Positions 24,475 to 33,942 are shown, counted from the first letter of the stretch. The stretch is DNA of 64,000 nt from Cupriavidus nantongensis (GCF_001598055.1 NZ_CP014844.1:2941642-3005641); one strand, 5' to 3'. Program-made: numbers and translations. The notes: generated by a model not told the origin, from the letters alone.

Positions 24475-25548
24475 TCACGCAGCGCCGCGCCCCGGCGCAT
24501 GGCGGTCGACGTCGATCACGGCCTGCGCAAACGCGGTGGGCGCCTCCTGCGGCGGATTGTGGCCCACCCCGCCGCTCAGCGTCCGGTGCTGGTACCAGCC
24601 GGTGAACTTGCTGGCATAGGCACTGGGCTTGGGATGCGGCGCGCCGTTGGCATCGCCCTCGATGGTGATGGTCGGCACGCCGATGGTGGGCGCCGTGGCC
24701 AGCCGCTGCTCGATCGCGTCGAACCGGGCCTCGCCGGCGGCGAGGCCCTGGCGCCAGCGGTAGTTGTGAATGGTGATGGCGACGTGGTCGGGATTGTCGA
24801 GCGCGGCGGCGCTGCGCGCGAAGGTGGCGTCGTCGAAGTTCCATTGCGGCGAGGCCAGCTTCCAGATCAGCCTGGCGAACTGGTGCGTGTATTGCTGATA
24901 GCCAGCCTGGCCGCGGTCGGTGGCGAAATAGAACTGGTACCACCACTGCAGCTCGGCCTCCGGCGCCAGCGGCTGCCGGCCGGCGGCCTGGCTGCCGATC
25001 AGGTAGCCGCTGACCGACACCAGCGCGCGCACGCGCTCGGGCCACAGCGCCGCCATGATGTCGGCGGTACGCGCGCCCCAGTCGAAGCCCGCGACCACGG
25101 CGTTCTGAATCTTGAGCGCATCCATCAGCGCAATCATGTCGGCGGCGATCGCCGAAGGCTGGCCGTTGCGCAGCGTGTCGGCCGACAGGAAGGTGGTCGA
25201 GCCATAGCCACGCAGATAAGGCACGATCACGCGATAGCCGCGCGCCGCCAGCAGCGGCGCGACGTCGGCAAAGCTGTGGATGTCGTAGGGCCAGCCGTGC
25301 AGCAGCAAGGCCACCGGCCCGTCGGCCCGGCCCGCCTCGGCGTAGCCGACGTTGAGCACGCCGGCATCGACCTGACGAATCGAGGCAAAGCCGGTATGCG
25401 TGCCCGGCGCGATGGTCGGCAGCGCGTCCGCCCGCGACACCCCGGCCTGTGCGTGCGCGGCGCGCGCCAGCCCCAGCGAACCGGCCGCCAGCGTCACCGC
25501 GGCGGCACCGAGAAAGCCCCGACGGGGCAGATTGATGGCGTTCGACAT
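24475..25548 (-). CDS. Tat-exported alpha/beta hydrolase (epoxide-hydrolase-like)
   Basis: The 357-residue protein has a twin-arginine signal (PRRGFLG at 8-14, hydrophobic stretch, AHAQA cleavage site), so it is exported folded to the periplasm. The mature enzyme has the oxyanion motif HGWP (84-87) and the nucleophile elbow AGFDWGAR with Asp156, as in epoxide hydrolases and dehalogenases. The catalytic histidine is probably that of GGVGHNPPQEAP near the C-terminus. AGGAG precedes the ATG at 25548. It stands alone just beyond the tRNA genes. The substrate is unknown. Confidence 0.8.
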   Translation of the reverse strand: MSNAINLPRRGFLGAAAVTLAAGSLGLARAAHAQAGVSRADALPTIAPGTHTGFASIRQVDAGVLNVGYAEAGRADGPVALLLHGWPYDIHSFADVAPLLAARGYRVIVPYLRGYGSTTFLSADTLRNGQPSAIAADMIALMDALKIQNAVVAGFDWGARTADIMAALWPERVRALVSVSGYLIGSQAAGRQPLAPEAELQWWYQFYFATDRGQAGYQQYTHQFARLIWKLASPQWNFDDATFARSAAALDNPDHVAITIHNYRWRQGLAAGEARFDAIEQRLATAPTIGVPTITIEGDANGAPHPKPSAYASKFTGWYQHRTLSGGVGHNPPQEAPTAFAQAVIDVDRHAPGRGAA

Positions 25549-25738
25549 GTTGTTCTCCTGTATGCGTGGTGTGAATCCGAACGCAAGTCTAGGAGGCCGT
25601 TGCAAGCGGCATGTGTCTGAAACCGGGCCTTGTGTATCGCCGTGTATCTGGCCGGCACGGTCCCATACGGCGATACAAAATTGGCGCGCCGGCTGTTGGG
25701 TCAGAGGATGGAGCGGAAGGTACCACCCTCCGTTCCGG

Positions 25739-26713
25739 CTACAGGCAACCCAGTCCGGCCAGCGTCGCTTCCACCGCCTGGTCCAGCGGCGTGTGCGGTT
25801 CTTCGCCGAGAAACTGCGCCAGGCGCGAGGCGTCCATGCGTACCGGGCGGGTCCACAGGTAGCGCATTTCGCGCAGTTCGCGCAGCGTGGGCACGAACGG
25901 CGCCGCCAATGTCGTCAGCCACCACGGAAAGGCCGCGATCGCGGGATCGAGCCCATGCCGTCGCGCCACGCGGCAAATCGCGCCCGTCATCGCGGTGCCA
26001 TCGGCATCCCAATGCCCTGCCAGGTGGAAGCTTGCGAACGGCGCGAGCCCGGCACGCTGCTCGATCAGGCGCACCATGGTGCGCGCGACGTCAGGCAGGT
26101 AGGCCCACTGGTGCCCCACGCCAGGCTTGCCCGGCTGCAGGATCTTGCGCAGCGGTCGGCCGGGCCGGACCAGGCCCTGCGAAAACCAGTTGTTGCCGGC
26201 GCGCGGGCCAAAGAAATCCCCGGCACGCAACACGATCACGCGCGCGCCGTGCGCGGTGGCCTCGCGCAAGCGCTGCTCGAGCAAGACCCGGATGCGGCCC
26301 TTGCGGGTTTGCGGGTGTTGTGGCGCATCTTCGTTCGGCTCCGGGAAGGCATCGGGCCCGTAGTTGTAGACCGTGCCGGGCAACACGATGGTGGCACGCT
26401 CCGCGATGGCCGCGGCGATGGTGTTGTCCGCCATCGGCAGCACACGCTGGGCCCAGTGGCGATAGCCGGGCGGGTTGACCGCATGGACGATGACCTGGCA
26501 CCCCCGCGCCACCTCCAGCACGTCGTGCCGGTTCATGGCATCGCCGCGCCGCCAGTGGATGCCGTCGCGGTATTCGGTGCCGGCGGCCAGGTCGCGCTTG
26601 AGTGTCCGCACCTGCCAGCCAGCGTCGCGCAGTTGGCGGGCGACTTCGCCACCGATGCCGCCGCTGGCGCCCAGCACCAGTGCCTGCATCGCTTCGTCAT
26701 TGTGTTCGGGCAT
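25739..26713 (-). CDS. NAD(P)-dependent epimerase/dehydratase-like protein (extended SDR)
   Basis: The 324-residue protein has the extended-SDR nucleotide motif LVLGASGGIGGEVARQL near residue 12 and an active-site Tyr in PGTVYNYGPD. The C-terminal half has substrate-domain features such as RAGDFFGPRAGNNW. GGAGAGG precedes the ATG at 26713. It is divergent from a LysR gene (26803) with 89 bases between them, so it is probably the target of that regulator. Such proteins are often annotated as NmrA-like or nucleoside-diphosphate-sugar epimerases; nothing here proves a sugar substrate. Confidence 0.75.
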   Translation of the reverse strand: MPEHNDEAMQALVLGASGGIGGEVARQLRDAGWQVRTLKRDLAAGTEYRDGIHWRRGDAMNRHDVLEVARGCQVIVHAVNPPGYRHWAQRVLPMADNTIAAAIAERATIVLPGTVYNYGPDAFPEPNEDAPQHPQTRKGRIRVLLEQRLREATAHGARVIVLRAGDFFGPRAGNNWFSQGLVRPGRPLRKILQPGKPGVGHQWAYLPDVARTMVRLIEQRAGLAPFASFHLAGHWDADGTAMTGAICRVARRHGLDPAIAAFPWWLTTLAAPFVPTLRELREMRYLWTRPVRMDASRLAQFLGEEPHTPLDQAVEATLAGLGCL

Positions 26714-26802
26714 CGGGCCTCTCCATGAAGTTGGAGACATGGTCACGCGCGCCGGGCTAAACTGCAATTATCGATCGAAGGCTACCTGCTATACGTTTTT
26801 GC

Positions 26803-27741
26803 ATGGGACACAACATCGGATGGGAGTACTACCGCAGCTTCCTCGCCGTGCTGACGGAGGGTTCGCTGTCCGGCGCCGCGCGCAAGCTGGGCCTGACCCA
26901 ACCCACGGTGGGGCGGCATGTGCGCGCGCTGGAGGCGGCATTCGCGCAGGCGCTGTTCACCCGGACCCCGACCGGGCTGGTGCCCACCGACGCCGCCACG
27001 GCGCTGCAGGGGTACGCGCAGGCCATGCACAGCACCGCGGCCGCGCTGGAGCGCGAGGCGTTCAGCCAGGGTCAGGGCATTCAGGGCACGGTGCGGGTCT
27101 CGGCCAGCGAGGTCATCGGCATCGAAGTGTTGCCGCCGGTGCTGGCGCGGCTGCGGCGCGAGCACCCGTTGCTGCGCGTGGAACTGGTGGCAACCAACCG
27201 CGTGCAGGATCTGCTCCAGCGCGAAGCCGACCTCGCCATCCGCATGTCGCCGCCGCGGCAAGAGGCGCTGGTGGCACGGCGGATCGGCGCCGTCGAGCTG
27301 GGCTTGTTCGCCCATGCCGACTACGTCGCCGAGCACGGCATGCCGGCCACCGTCGCCGGCCTGGCCGCGCATGCGCTGATCGGCTTTGATGAGGAAACCC
27401 CGTTCCTGCGCGCCGCCAGCGCAAGGTTTCCGGCCTGGCGCCGCGAGGCCTTCGCACTGCGCAGCGACAGCGACCTGGCCCAGTTGGCGATGCTGCGCGC
27501 AGGCTGCGGCATCGGCATCTGCCAGGCGGCGCTGGCCGCACGCAATCCGCACTTGCTGCGCGTGCTGCCCGACGCGTTCTCCTTTTCGCTCGACACGTGG
27601 GTCACGATGCATGGCGACCTGCGCGGCAGCCGCCGTTGCCGGGTCGTGTTCGATGCGCTGGTGGCCTGCATGCAGGCGCACGCCGGCAACGGCCACGCAC
27701 GCGCTGCCCGTGCGCCGGCCAATAAGAAAAGGCGCCGCTAG
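26803..27741 (+). CDS. LysR-family regulator
   Basis: The 312-residue protein has the N-terminal winged helix (FLAVLTEGSLSGAARKLGLTQPTVGRHVRALE) and a substrate-binding domain of the CrgA/DsdC-like group with IEVLPPVLARLRREHPLLRVEL and DLAIRMSPP. It diverges from the epimerase-like gene, its probable target. Its last codons (KKRRR) and stop lie inside the terminator hairpin at 27729-27750. Confidence 0.82.
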   Translation: MGHNIGWEYYRSFLAVLTEGSLSGAARKLGLTQPTVGRHVRALEAAFAQALFTRTPTGLVPTDAATALQGYAQAMHSTAAALEREAFSQGQGIQGTVRVSASEVIGIEVLPPVLARLRREHPLLRVELVATNRVQDLLQREADLAIRMSPPRQEALVARRIGAVELGLFAHADYVAEHGMPATVAGLAAHALIGFDEETPFLRAASARFPAWRREAFALRSDSDLAQLAMLRAGCGIGICQAALAARNPHLLRVLPDAFSFSLDTWVTMHGDLRGSRRCRVVFDALVACMQAHAGNGHARAARAPANKKRRR

Positions 27742-27750
27742 CGGCGCCTT
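27729..27750. terminator. Bidirectional hairpin between converging genes
   Basis: AAGGCGCCGCT and AGCGGCGCCTT form an 11-base-pair perfect palindrome. An A-rich stretch lies to the left, which is a T-run on the minus strand. It overlaps the end of the LysR gene and follows the minus-strand gene that ends at 27770. Confidence 0.6.
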
Positions 27751-27769
27751 CCCGGGACCGGCGAATGCC

Positions 27770-28708
27770 CTAGGCGAAGGATTCGCAATTGCCGGCCCGC
27801 ACGGGCTCACCCCAGCCAAAGCCCGGTGGGATGCGATGGGCCGGATCGCGTCCGGCGGCCGCGACAGGCACCACGCTCGCGGCATACGGCTCGGGCACGC
27901 GCTGCGGCCGCGCCGGAGCCTCGTGCGCTGCCAGTTCGAGGCAATGCCTGAAGTCGCTCGCCGCCAGGCGCGCGCCGATGAACTTGCCAAACGCATCGAG
28001 CTGGACCTGCGAAGTCATGCCAGCGCTGCCGCCGATGGCGGGGCAGATGATCCACGTCGTGCCTTCCCTGGTGAACAGATGCAAGCGCCTGGCCTGGTCC
28101 GCCGGCCGCAATGCATGCTCTTCACCTGCGACGCCATCCAGCCCAAAGGCTTCGACATATTCGTCGGTATGGCGATGGCTCAGGCAGATAACGACTTTCG
28201 GACGCCAGCGCGCGCAGGTCTTTGCAATGAAGCGGAAGCGCTCGCCCTCCCGGCACAACGCGACATAGCGCTTCTGCGGAATCAGTTCCGGCTGGCCCCG
28301 GAACGCCTTGGACCACGTGGTCCTGCCGTCGATATGCGCGGGCAGCGGAAACAGGCTGAGCCGGAATTCCGCGCCCGCCGGCGAGTACAGATGGCTCCAG
28401 TAGTAATGTTCCCAGTCGTTGTCGCCGAGCCGCACCCCAAGCGCCTCGGCGCGCGCGGCGGCCATGATGCGCGCCACGCACTGGTGGCCGAACCACCTGG
28501 CCATGTCTTGTCGATGCTGCTGGCGAAACACGGCATCCCATGCCGGTGGAGCCAGGTGTGGATGGAGCGGTGCGACGATGGGCTCGGACCACGCCGGGCT
28601 GCGGTCGCATATCCAGACGGCGGCCCTGGGATTGCCTCCCTCCATGCCGACGTAGGAGGCAAAATACCGGTCCAGTTCCTGGCGCGTGAACATCCGTGAA
28701 TGCTGCAT
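27770..28708 (-). CDS. Uncharacterised protein, paralogue of the 32468-33289 product
   Basis: The 312-residue protein from the ATG at 28708 (MQHSRMFTRQELDRYF) is soluble, without signal peptide or membrane helix. It shares long blocks with the protein at 32468-33289: YFASYVGMEGGNP, AAVW-CD-SP, ARIMAAARA, GAEF-LSLFPLPA, WSKAFRGQPEL, KPKVVICL or RPKVVICL, and an ICP---G--GM-S block. The last roughly 60 residues are a Pro/Ala-rich tail absent from the paralogue. The spaced pattern (aromatic-hydrophobic strand, acidic turn, late ICP...GM motif) recalls uracil-DNA-glycosylase-like folds, but this is only a weak impression. It is the last gene of a four-gene minus-strand block. Confidence 0.6.
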   Translation of the reverse strand: MQHSRMFTRQELDRYFASYVGMEGGNPRAAVWICDRSPAWSEPIVAPLHPHLAPPAWDAVFRQQHRQDMARWFGHQCVARIMAAARAEALGVRLGDNDWEHYYWSHLYSPAGAEFRLSLFPLPAHIDGRTTWSKAFRGQPELIPQKRYVALCREGERFRFIAKTCARWRPKVVICLSHRHTDEYVEAFGLDGVAGEEHALRPADQARRLHLFTREGTTWIICPAIGGSAGMTSQVQLDAFGKFIGARLAASDFRHCLELAAHEAPARPQRVPEPYAASVVPVAAAGRDPAHRIPPGFGWGEPVRAGNCESFA

Positions 28709-29363
28709 TTTATCCCTTGCTGCTTGGTGGGACCCCCAATATTTAATGCCGCAGCATGCCGCCGCCGCAACGGGCGTACGTACTGCCGCGATCATATGCA
28801 TATTCTTTTTTATGCAGGACAGAATATCGACGGACGCGGCATGCCCCTCCCCCGAGCGACATGATGCCATCGGTTTTTATATTGCCCTGGACTGCTGGCC
28901 GGAATGATAGGGACAGGCATGCCGCGGCACGCGGCGCCTGCCGGGCCAACCGGTCGTGGTATTATCGAAAGCCATGGCCGGCCTCGATCAGACGCGGTGC
29001 GCCCGGACTTATTTGAACAGCTCGATCTTATTCATTATTTTACTTCCCCCAGAGAGACAAAGAGTTACAGATATTTACAGATATTTCGAACCAGCAATAA
29101 ACGTGTGCACGATAACCAAGCACGCCTTTCGCCAAACGCACCATGCCGGTGCCGGTCCGACTGATATAGGGTCTATCGCCCTTTCTTGATTGGGATGATT
29201 TTATCCAAAGCTTTCGGATATAGGAATTTCAATCTTCTTAGGTCTGAAATAAGCAATCTGCTGCGATGCAATATATTCAGGACGCGATTTTCTATCCCCT
29301 CGGTTGAGGGGATAAAAACCAGCAACGAATTACCGGAAGCGCGCGTTACCGGCGGCTGCCGGC
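28709..29363. other. AT-rich intergenic region without recognised gene
   Basis: No convincing coding sequence is seen in 655 bases. The part 29,000-29,330 is strongly AT-rich compared with its surroundings and holds short A/T tracts. A perfect hairpin lies at 29293-29314 (TATCCCCTC, loop GGTT, GAGGGGATA), without a T-run in the sense of the barrel-protein gene that ends at 29364. It may be an attenuator, an inefficient terminator or the edge of imported DNA. The promoter of the gene starting at 28708 should lie in the left part. Confidence 0.5.
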
Positions 29364-30485
29364 TCAGAATCCGGAAAAACGGATGCCGATCGAGCCGTAG
29401 CCGTAATACCGATCCAGCTTGCCGGCGGTGGTCGCGTTGTAGAGGAACGGGATGGTGCCGACGAAGTTGTACAGCGAGGCCTGGCCGCGCAGGAACACCT
29501 CCACGTTCTTGGCCACGCCATACGACAGTTCCAGCCCCAGCGTATGGTTGGACTTGATCGGCGCGTTGCCATAGGTTTCGGCGCGGCTGTCGACGTTGCT
29601 GCGCAGCAGGTACTGGAACTGGTAGCCCAGGCGCGCGGCGAAGCGTTCGTATTTCCAGCGCCACGACGCACCCAGGTTCAGGTAGCCGGCGGTGTAGTTG
29701 AAATCGTCGTTGAAATCCAGCCCGAACTGGCTGGCATTGACCGAGAACGAGGCCGACTGCAGCGTGACGTTGCCCACGTTGCACGGCGCCGCCAGCTGGC
29801 CGTTGGCGAGATTGTCGGAGCCGATGCCCACATTGAACTGGCAGTTGCCGCGCTGCAGCCGGGTATTGAGGCTGCCGACCGTGACGCGGCTGATGCCCAG
29901 CCCGACAAAGCCGGTGAGCTGGTTGCGCTCGCTCAGCTCGCCGGAGAAGATCACGTCGGCCTGGGCCTGGACGTCGTTGGCGTTGTTCACGGTGAGGCTG
30001 TTGAACGTCGTGTTGCGGACCCTCACCGGCGACGAGCGGTTCAGGCTGCCGGCGTGGTCACCCCACAGCGAGAACCGCAGCATGATGCGATCGCGCGCGC
30101 CGGCCTCGGCGAGCGGGTCGTAGTGCATCGCCAGCATCCAGGTATCGATGTGGTTGCGGTCCTGCCCGTAGTCGATGCCGCGGCGCCAGTAGGTGGCCGA
30201 TCCCGACCAGTGCGGCGAGAACTTGTAGCCCAGCATCAGCTTGCCGCCGCGGTAGTCGCCTGCGTTGTCCGAGACCGGGCCCTGGCGCCCGCGCAGGTTG
30301 AACACATCGACGCTGCGGTTGACCATGTCGTAGCTGGCCTCCACCCGCACCGAGCTGAACTCGCCGGTGGCGGGCTCGGCTTGCATGAACACATCGTCCG
30401 GGGCGGCCCTGGCCGTACCGACGGCGCACAGCCCCAGCATCAGGGCGCAGGCCTGGTCCAGCCGGCGCTTTCGAAGCAGCTGCAT
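29364..30485 (-). CDS. Outer-membrane beta-barrel protein
   Basis: The 373-residue protein has a signal peptide (LLRKRRLDQACALMLGLCAV...ARA) and then alternating amphipathic strands with many aromatic residues at strand ends (VRVEASYDMVNRSV, KLMLGYKFSPHW, AARLGYQFQYLLRS). It ends in GIRFSGF with the C-terminal phenylalanine needed for insertion by the Bam machinery. GGAG lies six bases before the ATG at 30485. It is 195 bases downstream of a large lipoprotein gene on the same strand. The pair probably acts at the outer membrane. No porin family was recognised, and the cargo is unknown. Confidence 0.72.
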   Translation of the reverse strand: MQLLRKRRLDQACALMLGLCAVGTARAAPDDVFMQAEPATGEFSSVRVEASYDMVNRSVDVFNLRGRQGPVSDNAGDYRGGKLMLGYKFSPHWSGSATYWRRGIDYGQDRNHIDTWMLAMHYDPLAEAGARDRIMLRFSLWGDHAGSLNRSSPVRVRNTTFNSLTVNNANDVQAQADVIFSGELSERNQLTGFVGLGISRVTVGSLNTRLQRGNCQFNVGIGSDNLANGQLAAPCNVGNVTLQSASFSVNASQFGLDFNDDFNYTAGYLNLGASWRWKYERFAARLGYQFQYLLRSNVDSRAETYGNAPIKSNHTLGLELSYGVAKNVEVFLRGQASLYNFVGTIPFLYNATTAGKLDRYYGYGSIGIRFSGF

Positions 30486-30680
30486 AGGAAACTCCGAGGC
30501 CGCTGGGCGAGCCTCATGCGCGCGGCGCTCCATGAAAAGCGGAAATCGCCCGACGCAGACAAAACATGACCCGGTCATCACCGGCGCGCGGCATGCCACA
30601 CCCGCGACGCGTCCGGATCACCGGGGGCGGTGGCCTTCCCCGTGCGGGCGGAAGGCCTTTGCTGCGGTGCTACGCGCCGG

Positions 30681-32393
30681 TCACGGGTTGAGCGTGACCG
30701 TGGTCTTGAGGCCGTCGCCGACCACCATCTCGGCGTCGGTCTTGACCAGAGCCGTCTTGGCGAAGGCAACGTCGTTGTTGACCAGCATGCCCACGCGCAC
30801 ATCCCGGCCGGGGCGGCCGGTGGTGGTGGCGAAGGTCACCGGGAAGGTGCTGGTGGCCCGCGGCGTGAGCGCGTCGACCTGCGCCTGGCTAAGCGAGCCG
30901 GAGGAGCGCAGCTTGCCGAGGAAGGTAGTGAACGGCAGGTTGAGCGAGCCGCCGTTGGCGCTGGAGAACAGGCTGTCGGCAGCGGCGTTGGTCAGGCTCG
31001 CCGCGACCGACAGGTTGCCGCTGACACGGAACGAATACGCGGTGTTGGCCGGCACCACCGCATCGACCAGCTGCGAACCGTTGAAGGTCAGCGTGACGTT
31101 CTCGATGATGACATCGACCTGGTTGCCGTTATAGGTGTAGCTCAGCCCCGCGCGTACCTGCGTCGGCCCGCCGTTGAAGGCATCGCCGTTCTGCGCCAGG
31201 CCCACCTGGATCGCATCGAGCGCGCCGCCGGTGGCGGTGATGTTATCGGTGATTGGCTGGGTCACGCCGTTGATGGTCAGGTTCGACAGCACCAGCGAGT
31301 TCTTCAGCCGGACCGCGTCTGCCACGCTGTTGATGGCGCCCGCGTCGACCACGCCGCCGAGGTTGGCGGCGACCTGCTGAATCTCGGCGGCACTGCCGCT
31401 CGATACCGCGTCGCCGAGTTGCGCCAGCCCCGCCGCATTCGCGGCATTGGTCAGTGCCGCCGCCGTGACGGCCTGCACGAGCGCCGTGGTGGTGTCGGCC
31501 TGGGCGCTCTGCGTGACCACGTTGATCGAGCCGCCTTCGACCAGCGCCGACAGCGTTTCGGCCGGGCTGCTGCTGACATCGATCGCTTCCAGCGCGGTGT
31601 TGACGCTGGCGACTTCGCTGGCGATCACCGGCGCGGCCAGCGCGGCCACGTTGGCGGCGACGGCGCCGACGTTCGACTGCAGGCTGGCGGGCAGCCCGGC
31701 TTGCGCGTTCTGCACGGCGCTCGAGACCACGCCCGCGACCAGTGCGCCGCTGGCCAGGTCGGCCGTGCCCGGTGCGCCCGCCACCGCGGTGGCGACCGCC
31801 TTCGACGCCGCCGCGGCCGAATCCGCCGGCGTCAGCGTGCCGCCCGCACCCAGTCCGGTCAGTGTCTTGGAGACGTGGTCGACCAGCTGCTGCACCACCA
31901 CCGCCGCGCGCAGCGCGGCCGCATCCTGCATCGGGTCAAGCGTGGCCAGGTCCTTGCCTGCCAGGCCCAGGCCCGTGGCCAGCGGCGCGGCCTGGCCTGC
32001 GCCAAGCTGCACCGCCAGCGTGGTCAGCGGCGAGACCACCTGGGTCACGCCTTCGCGGAAATCGATCGCCGGCGCCTGCAGCACCCCGGCGAACGGCAGG
32101 TTGGTGCCGACGTCGGTGCCGCCGGTCAGTCTCAACGCACTCTTGGTGCAGCCTGCCGGGAACGTGAAGTCGCCGGTGGCGTTGGTGACCGCGGTCTTGC
32201 TCTCGCAGTCGAGGAAGGTGACGGTCGAGCCCGACAGATAGAAGTCCACCGCCTTGCCGCTGACCGTCGCCGACGGTTGGGACGGCTGACCGGGCGCTGG
32301 CGCATCGTCGCCGCCGCCGCCGCAGGCCACGAGCGTTGCCGCCGCGCCTGCCATGATGCCAAGGATAAAGATGTTCCGGGTTTTGGTTTGCAC
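30681..32393 (-). CDS. Large alanine-rich lipoprotein, function unknown
   Basis: The 570-residue protein begins with a lipoprotein signal ending LVACGGGGDD, so Cys24 would be lipidated. After a Pro/Gly linker comes a beta-rich segment (SGKAVDFYLSGSTVTF, NATGDFTFPAGC) like the carboxypeptidase-regulatory-type modules of Burkholderiales lipoproteins. A long Ala/Val/Ser-rich helical region (about 120-380) and a C-terminal beta-rich part (QVDVIIENVTLTF) follow. Gly after the lipid Cys and no Asp+2 favour the outer membrane. It is followed by the barrel protein gene. No enzyme motif is visible. Confidence 0.72.
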   Translation of the reverse strand: MQTKTRNIFILGIMAGAAATLVACGGGGDDAPAPGQPSQPSATVSGKAVDFYLSGSTVTFLDCESKTAVTNATGDFTFPAGCTKSALRLTGGTDVGTNLPFAGVLQAPAIDFREGVTQVVSPLTTLAVQLGAGQAAPLATGLGLAGKDLATLDPMQDAAALRAAVVVQQLVDHVSKTLTGLGAGGTLTPADSAAAASKAVATAVAGAPGTADLASGALVAGVVSSAVQNAQAGLPASLQSNVGAVAANVAALAAPVIASEVASVNTALEAIDVSSSPAETLSALVEGGSINVVTQSAQADTTTALVQAVTAAALTNAANAAGLAQLGDAVSSGSAAEIQQVAANLGGVVDAGAINSVADAVRLKNSLVLSNLTINGVTQPITDNITATGGALDAIQVGLAQNGDAFNGGPTQVRAGLSYTYNGNQVDVIIENVTLTFNGSQLVDAVVPANTAYSFRVSGNLSVAASLTNAAADSLFSSANGGSLNLPFTTFLGKLRSSGSLSQAQVDALTPRATSTFPVTFATTTGRPGRDVRVGMLVNNDVAFAKTALVKTDAEMVVGDGLKTTVTLNP

Positions 32394-32467
32394 GCTGCTC
32401 TCCTGAGATCAATACTTCGCTACGACGAAACATGGTGAGGGCGTCCATGACGCTCGCTGGCGACGGT

Positions 32468-33289
32468 TCATGGCTGGCTCACCGGCTCCTGCGCCATGCC
32501 GATGACGTGTCCGGAGAAATCGTCCGGGCGCAGCCAGCGCGACAGGTACTGCCCCATCGCATCGAGCAGCACGTCGGACATCATTCCCCCGGCCCCGGCC
32601 AGCGGCGGACAGATCAGCCACGTGGTGCCGTCGCGTTCCAGCACGCGCAGCGTCTTGGGCTGGTCGGCGGGTTGCAGCACGTGGTCGGTGGCGTGCGCCT
32701 GCGCCAGGCCGAAGGCCTGCGCGAAGTCGTCGGCATGGCGCTCGCCCAGGCAGATCACCACCTTCGGCTTCCACAGCCGGCGTATCCCGTCGATGAAGGC
32801 AAAGCGCCGGCCTTCGCGGCACAGGTCGAGATAGCGCCGCCGCGGGAACAGTTCCGGCTGGCCGCGAAACGCCTTCGACCACGGGATCTCTTCGGTCACG
32901 CGCGCCGGCAGCGGGAACAGGCTGAGCTTGAACTCGGCGCCCTGCGGGCCGTACAGGTGATGGTCGAAGTAATGCTTCCAGTCGTGCTCGCCCATGGTGG
33001 TCCTGAACACCCGGGCGCGCGCCGCGGCCATGATGCGCGCGATCTTCTGGTGCGATTGCCAGCGCTCCATGTGGTGGCGGTACTTGCAGCGATAGGCGGC
33101 ATCCCAGGCGGTGGGCCGCGCATGCGGAACCAGCGGGCCCGACAGCGGCGCCACGCCGGGATGCGGAGAGCTGTCGCAGAACCAGACCGCAGCGCCTGGA
33201 TTGCCGCCTTCCATCCCTACGTACGACGCGAAATACGAATCCAGCTGTTCGCGCGTGAAGACCGTCAGTGGCTCTGTGTTCTTTCTCAT
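32468..33289 (-). CDS. Uncharacterised protein, paralogue of the 27770-28708 product
   Basis: The 273-residue soluble protein starts MRKNTEPLTVFTREQLDSYF. It is collinear with the 27770-28708 product over almost its whole length and lacks that protein's Pro/Ala tail. Conserved features are the N-terminal FTREQLDSYFASYVGMEGG, acidic WFCDSSP, a central HDWKHYFDHHLYGPQGAEF and the late LICPPLAGAGGMMSD. The ATG at 33289 has AGAGGA almost touching it, so the real start might differ by a few codons. It is the first gene of the block that also encodes the lipoprotein and barrel protein. Function is unknown. Confidence 0.6.
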   Translation of the reverse strand: MRKNTEPLTVFTREQLDSYFASYVGMEGGNPGAAVWFCDSSPHPGVAPLSGPLVPHARPTAWDAAYRCKYRHHMERWQSHQKIARIMAAARARVFRTTMGEHDWKHYFDHHLYGPQGAEFKLSLFPLPARVTEEIPWSKAFRGQPELFPRRRYLDLCREGRRFAFIDGIRRLWKPKVVICLGERHADDFAQAFGLAQAHATDHVLQPADQPKTLRVLERDGTTWLICPPLAGAGGMMSDVLLDAMGQYLSRWLRPDDFSGHVIGMAQEPVSQP

Positions 33290-33942
33290 TCCTCTGCCGC
33301 GGTGGAGTGAAGGATGCCCGGACGCTGCACCGCATGCGCCGTGCCGGTGCCTCGCACCCGGCCGGCGGTTCCGGACCTGCTCGTCATCGCTTTTTATTCT
33401 CACCCCCGCAGCGAGGGGTGCGCTGCCCTGTCGTTTCCCTCCTTGCGCGGGGTAACGCCAAAGCGCGAACGGCGGCATTTTCGCGCGCGCAAAGCGCACG
33501 CAGAAACGCGCGAAAGTCGATCACGTCCCCCACGATTCGCGCTGCAGGCACCGGCGCGAGGCCGCTTCACACGCGCGCAGAGTTTCCCTTCCGATGCAGG
33601 GTACCGACGCTTTTGGCCGCATCGCACTATTCGCTCCTGAAAACACGGAGCACGCCAGCGCCCTCAGCGCGCCGGCAGAACGAGAGCGTTGCAGTTGCAT
33701 GGACGGCCCTCACCGATGCGGCCCGTGGCAGGTCCCGCGCTGACCGTCGCCACACCATGAAACCGCTGCCGCAAGGCAGCCCCGCACGACTCTGCTTGAT
33801 CACGCCATGAGCATGCACGGGCAGATGCATGCCATGCGACGAGCCTGGCCGCCACTTCGCGCGGACCGGGAGTTCGGAGGAGACAACAAGGGCGTGGGCA
33901 CTCGCATGAGCGCCCATTACTCAACGCTTCTGGGAGAAGCAA
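33290..33942. other. Long leader region before the EPS initiating-transferase gene
   Basis: No gene is recognised in 653 bases. It must hold the divergent promoters for the minus-strand block and for the sugar transferase gene at 33943. An inverted repeat with 9-base arms, TTTCGCGCG (33479-33487) and CGCGCGAAA (33507-33515), lies in it, and near 33404-33420 a smaller CACCCC...GGGGTG dyad. Short upstream frames exist but none has a ribosome binding site and family-like composition. Confidence 0.45.

Noticed and set aside
30630..32438. 602-codon plus-strand frame opposite the lipoprotein gene
   Set aside because: It is antisense to a lipoprotein with a clear signal peptide and lipobox, and has shadow composition.
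33404..33520. Possible CRISPR-like or repeat array in the leader of the EPS transferase gene
   Set aside because: Only two small inverted repeats are present; there are no regularly spaced direct repeats.
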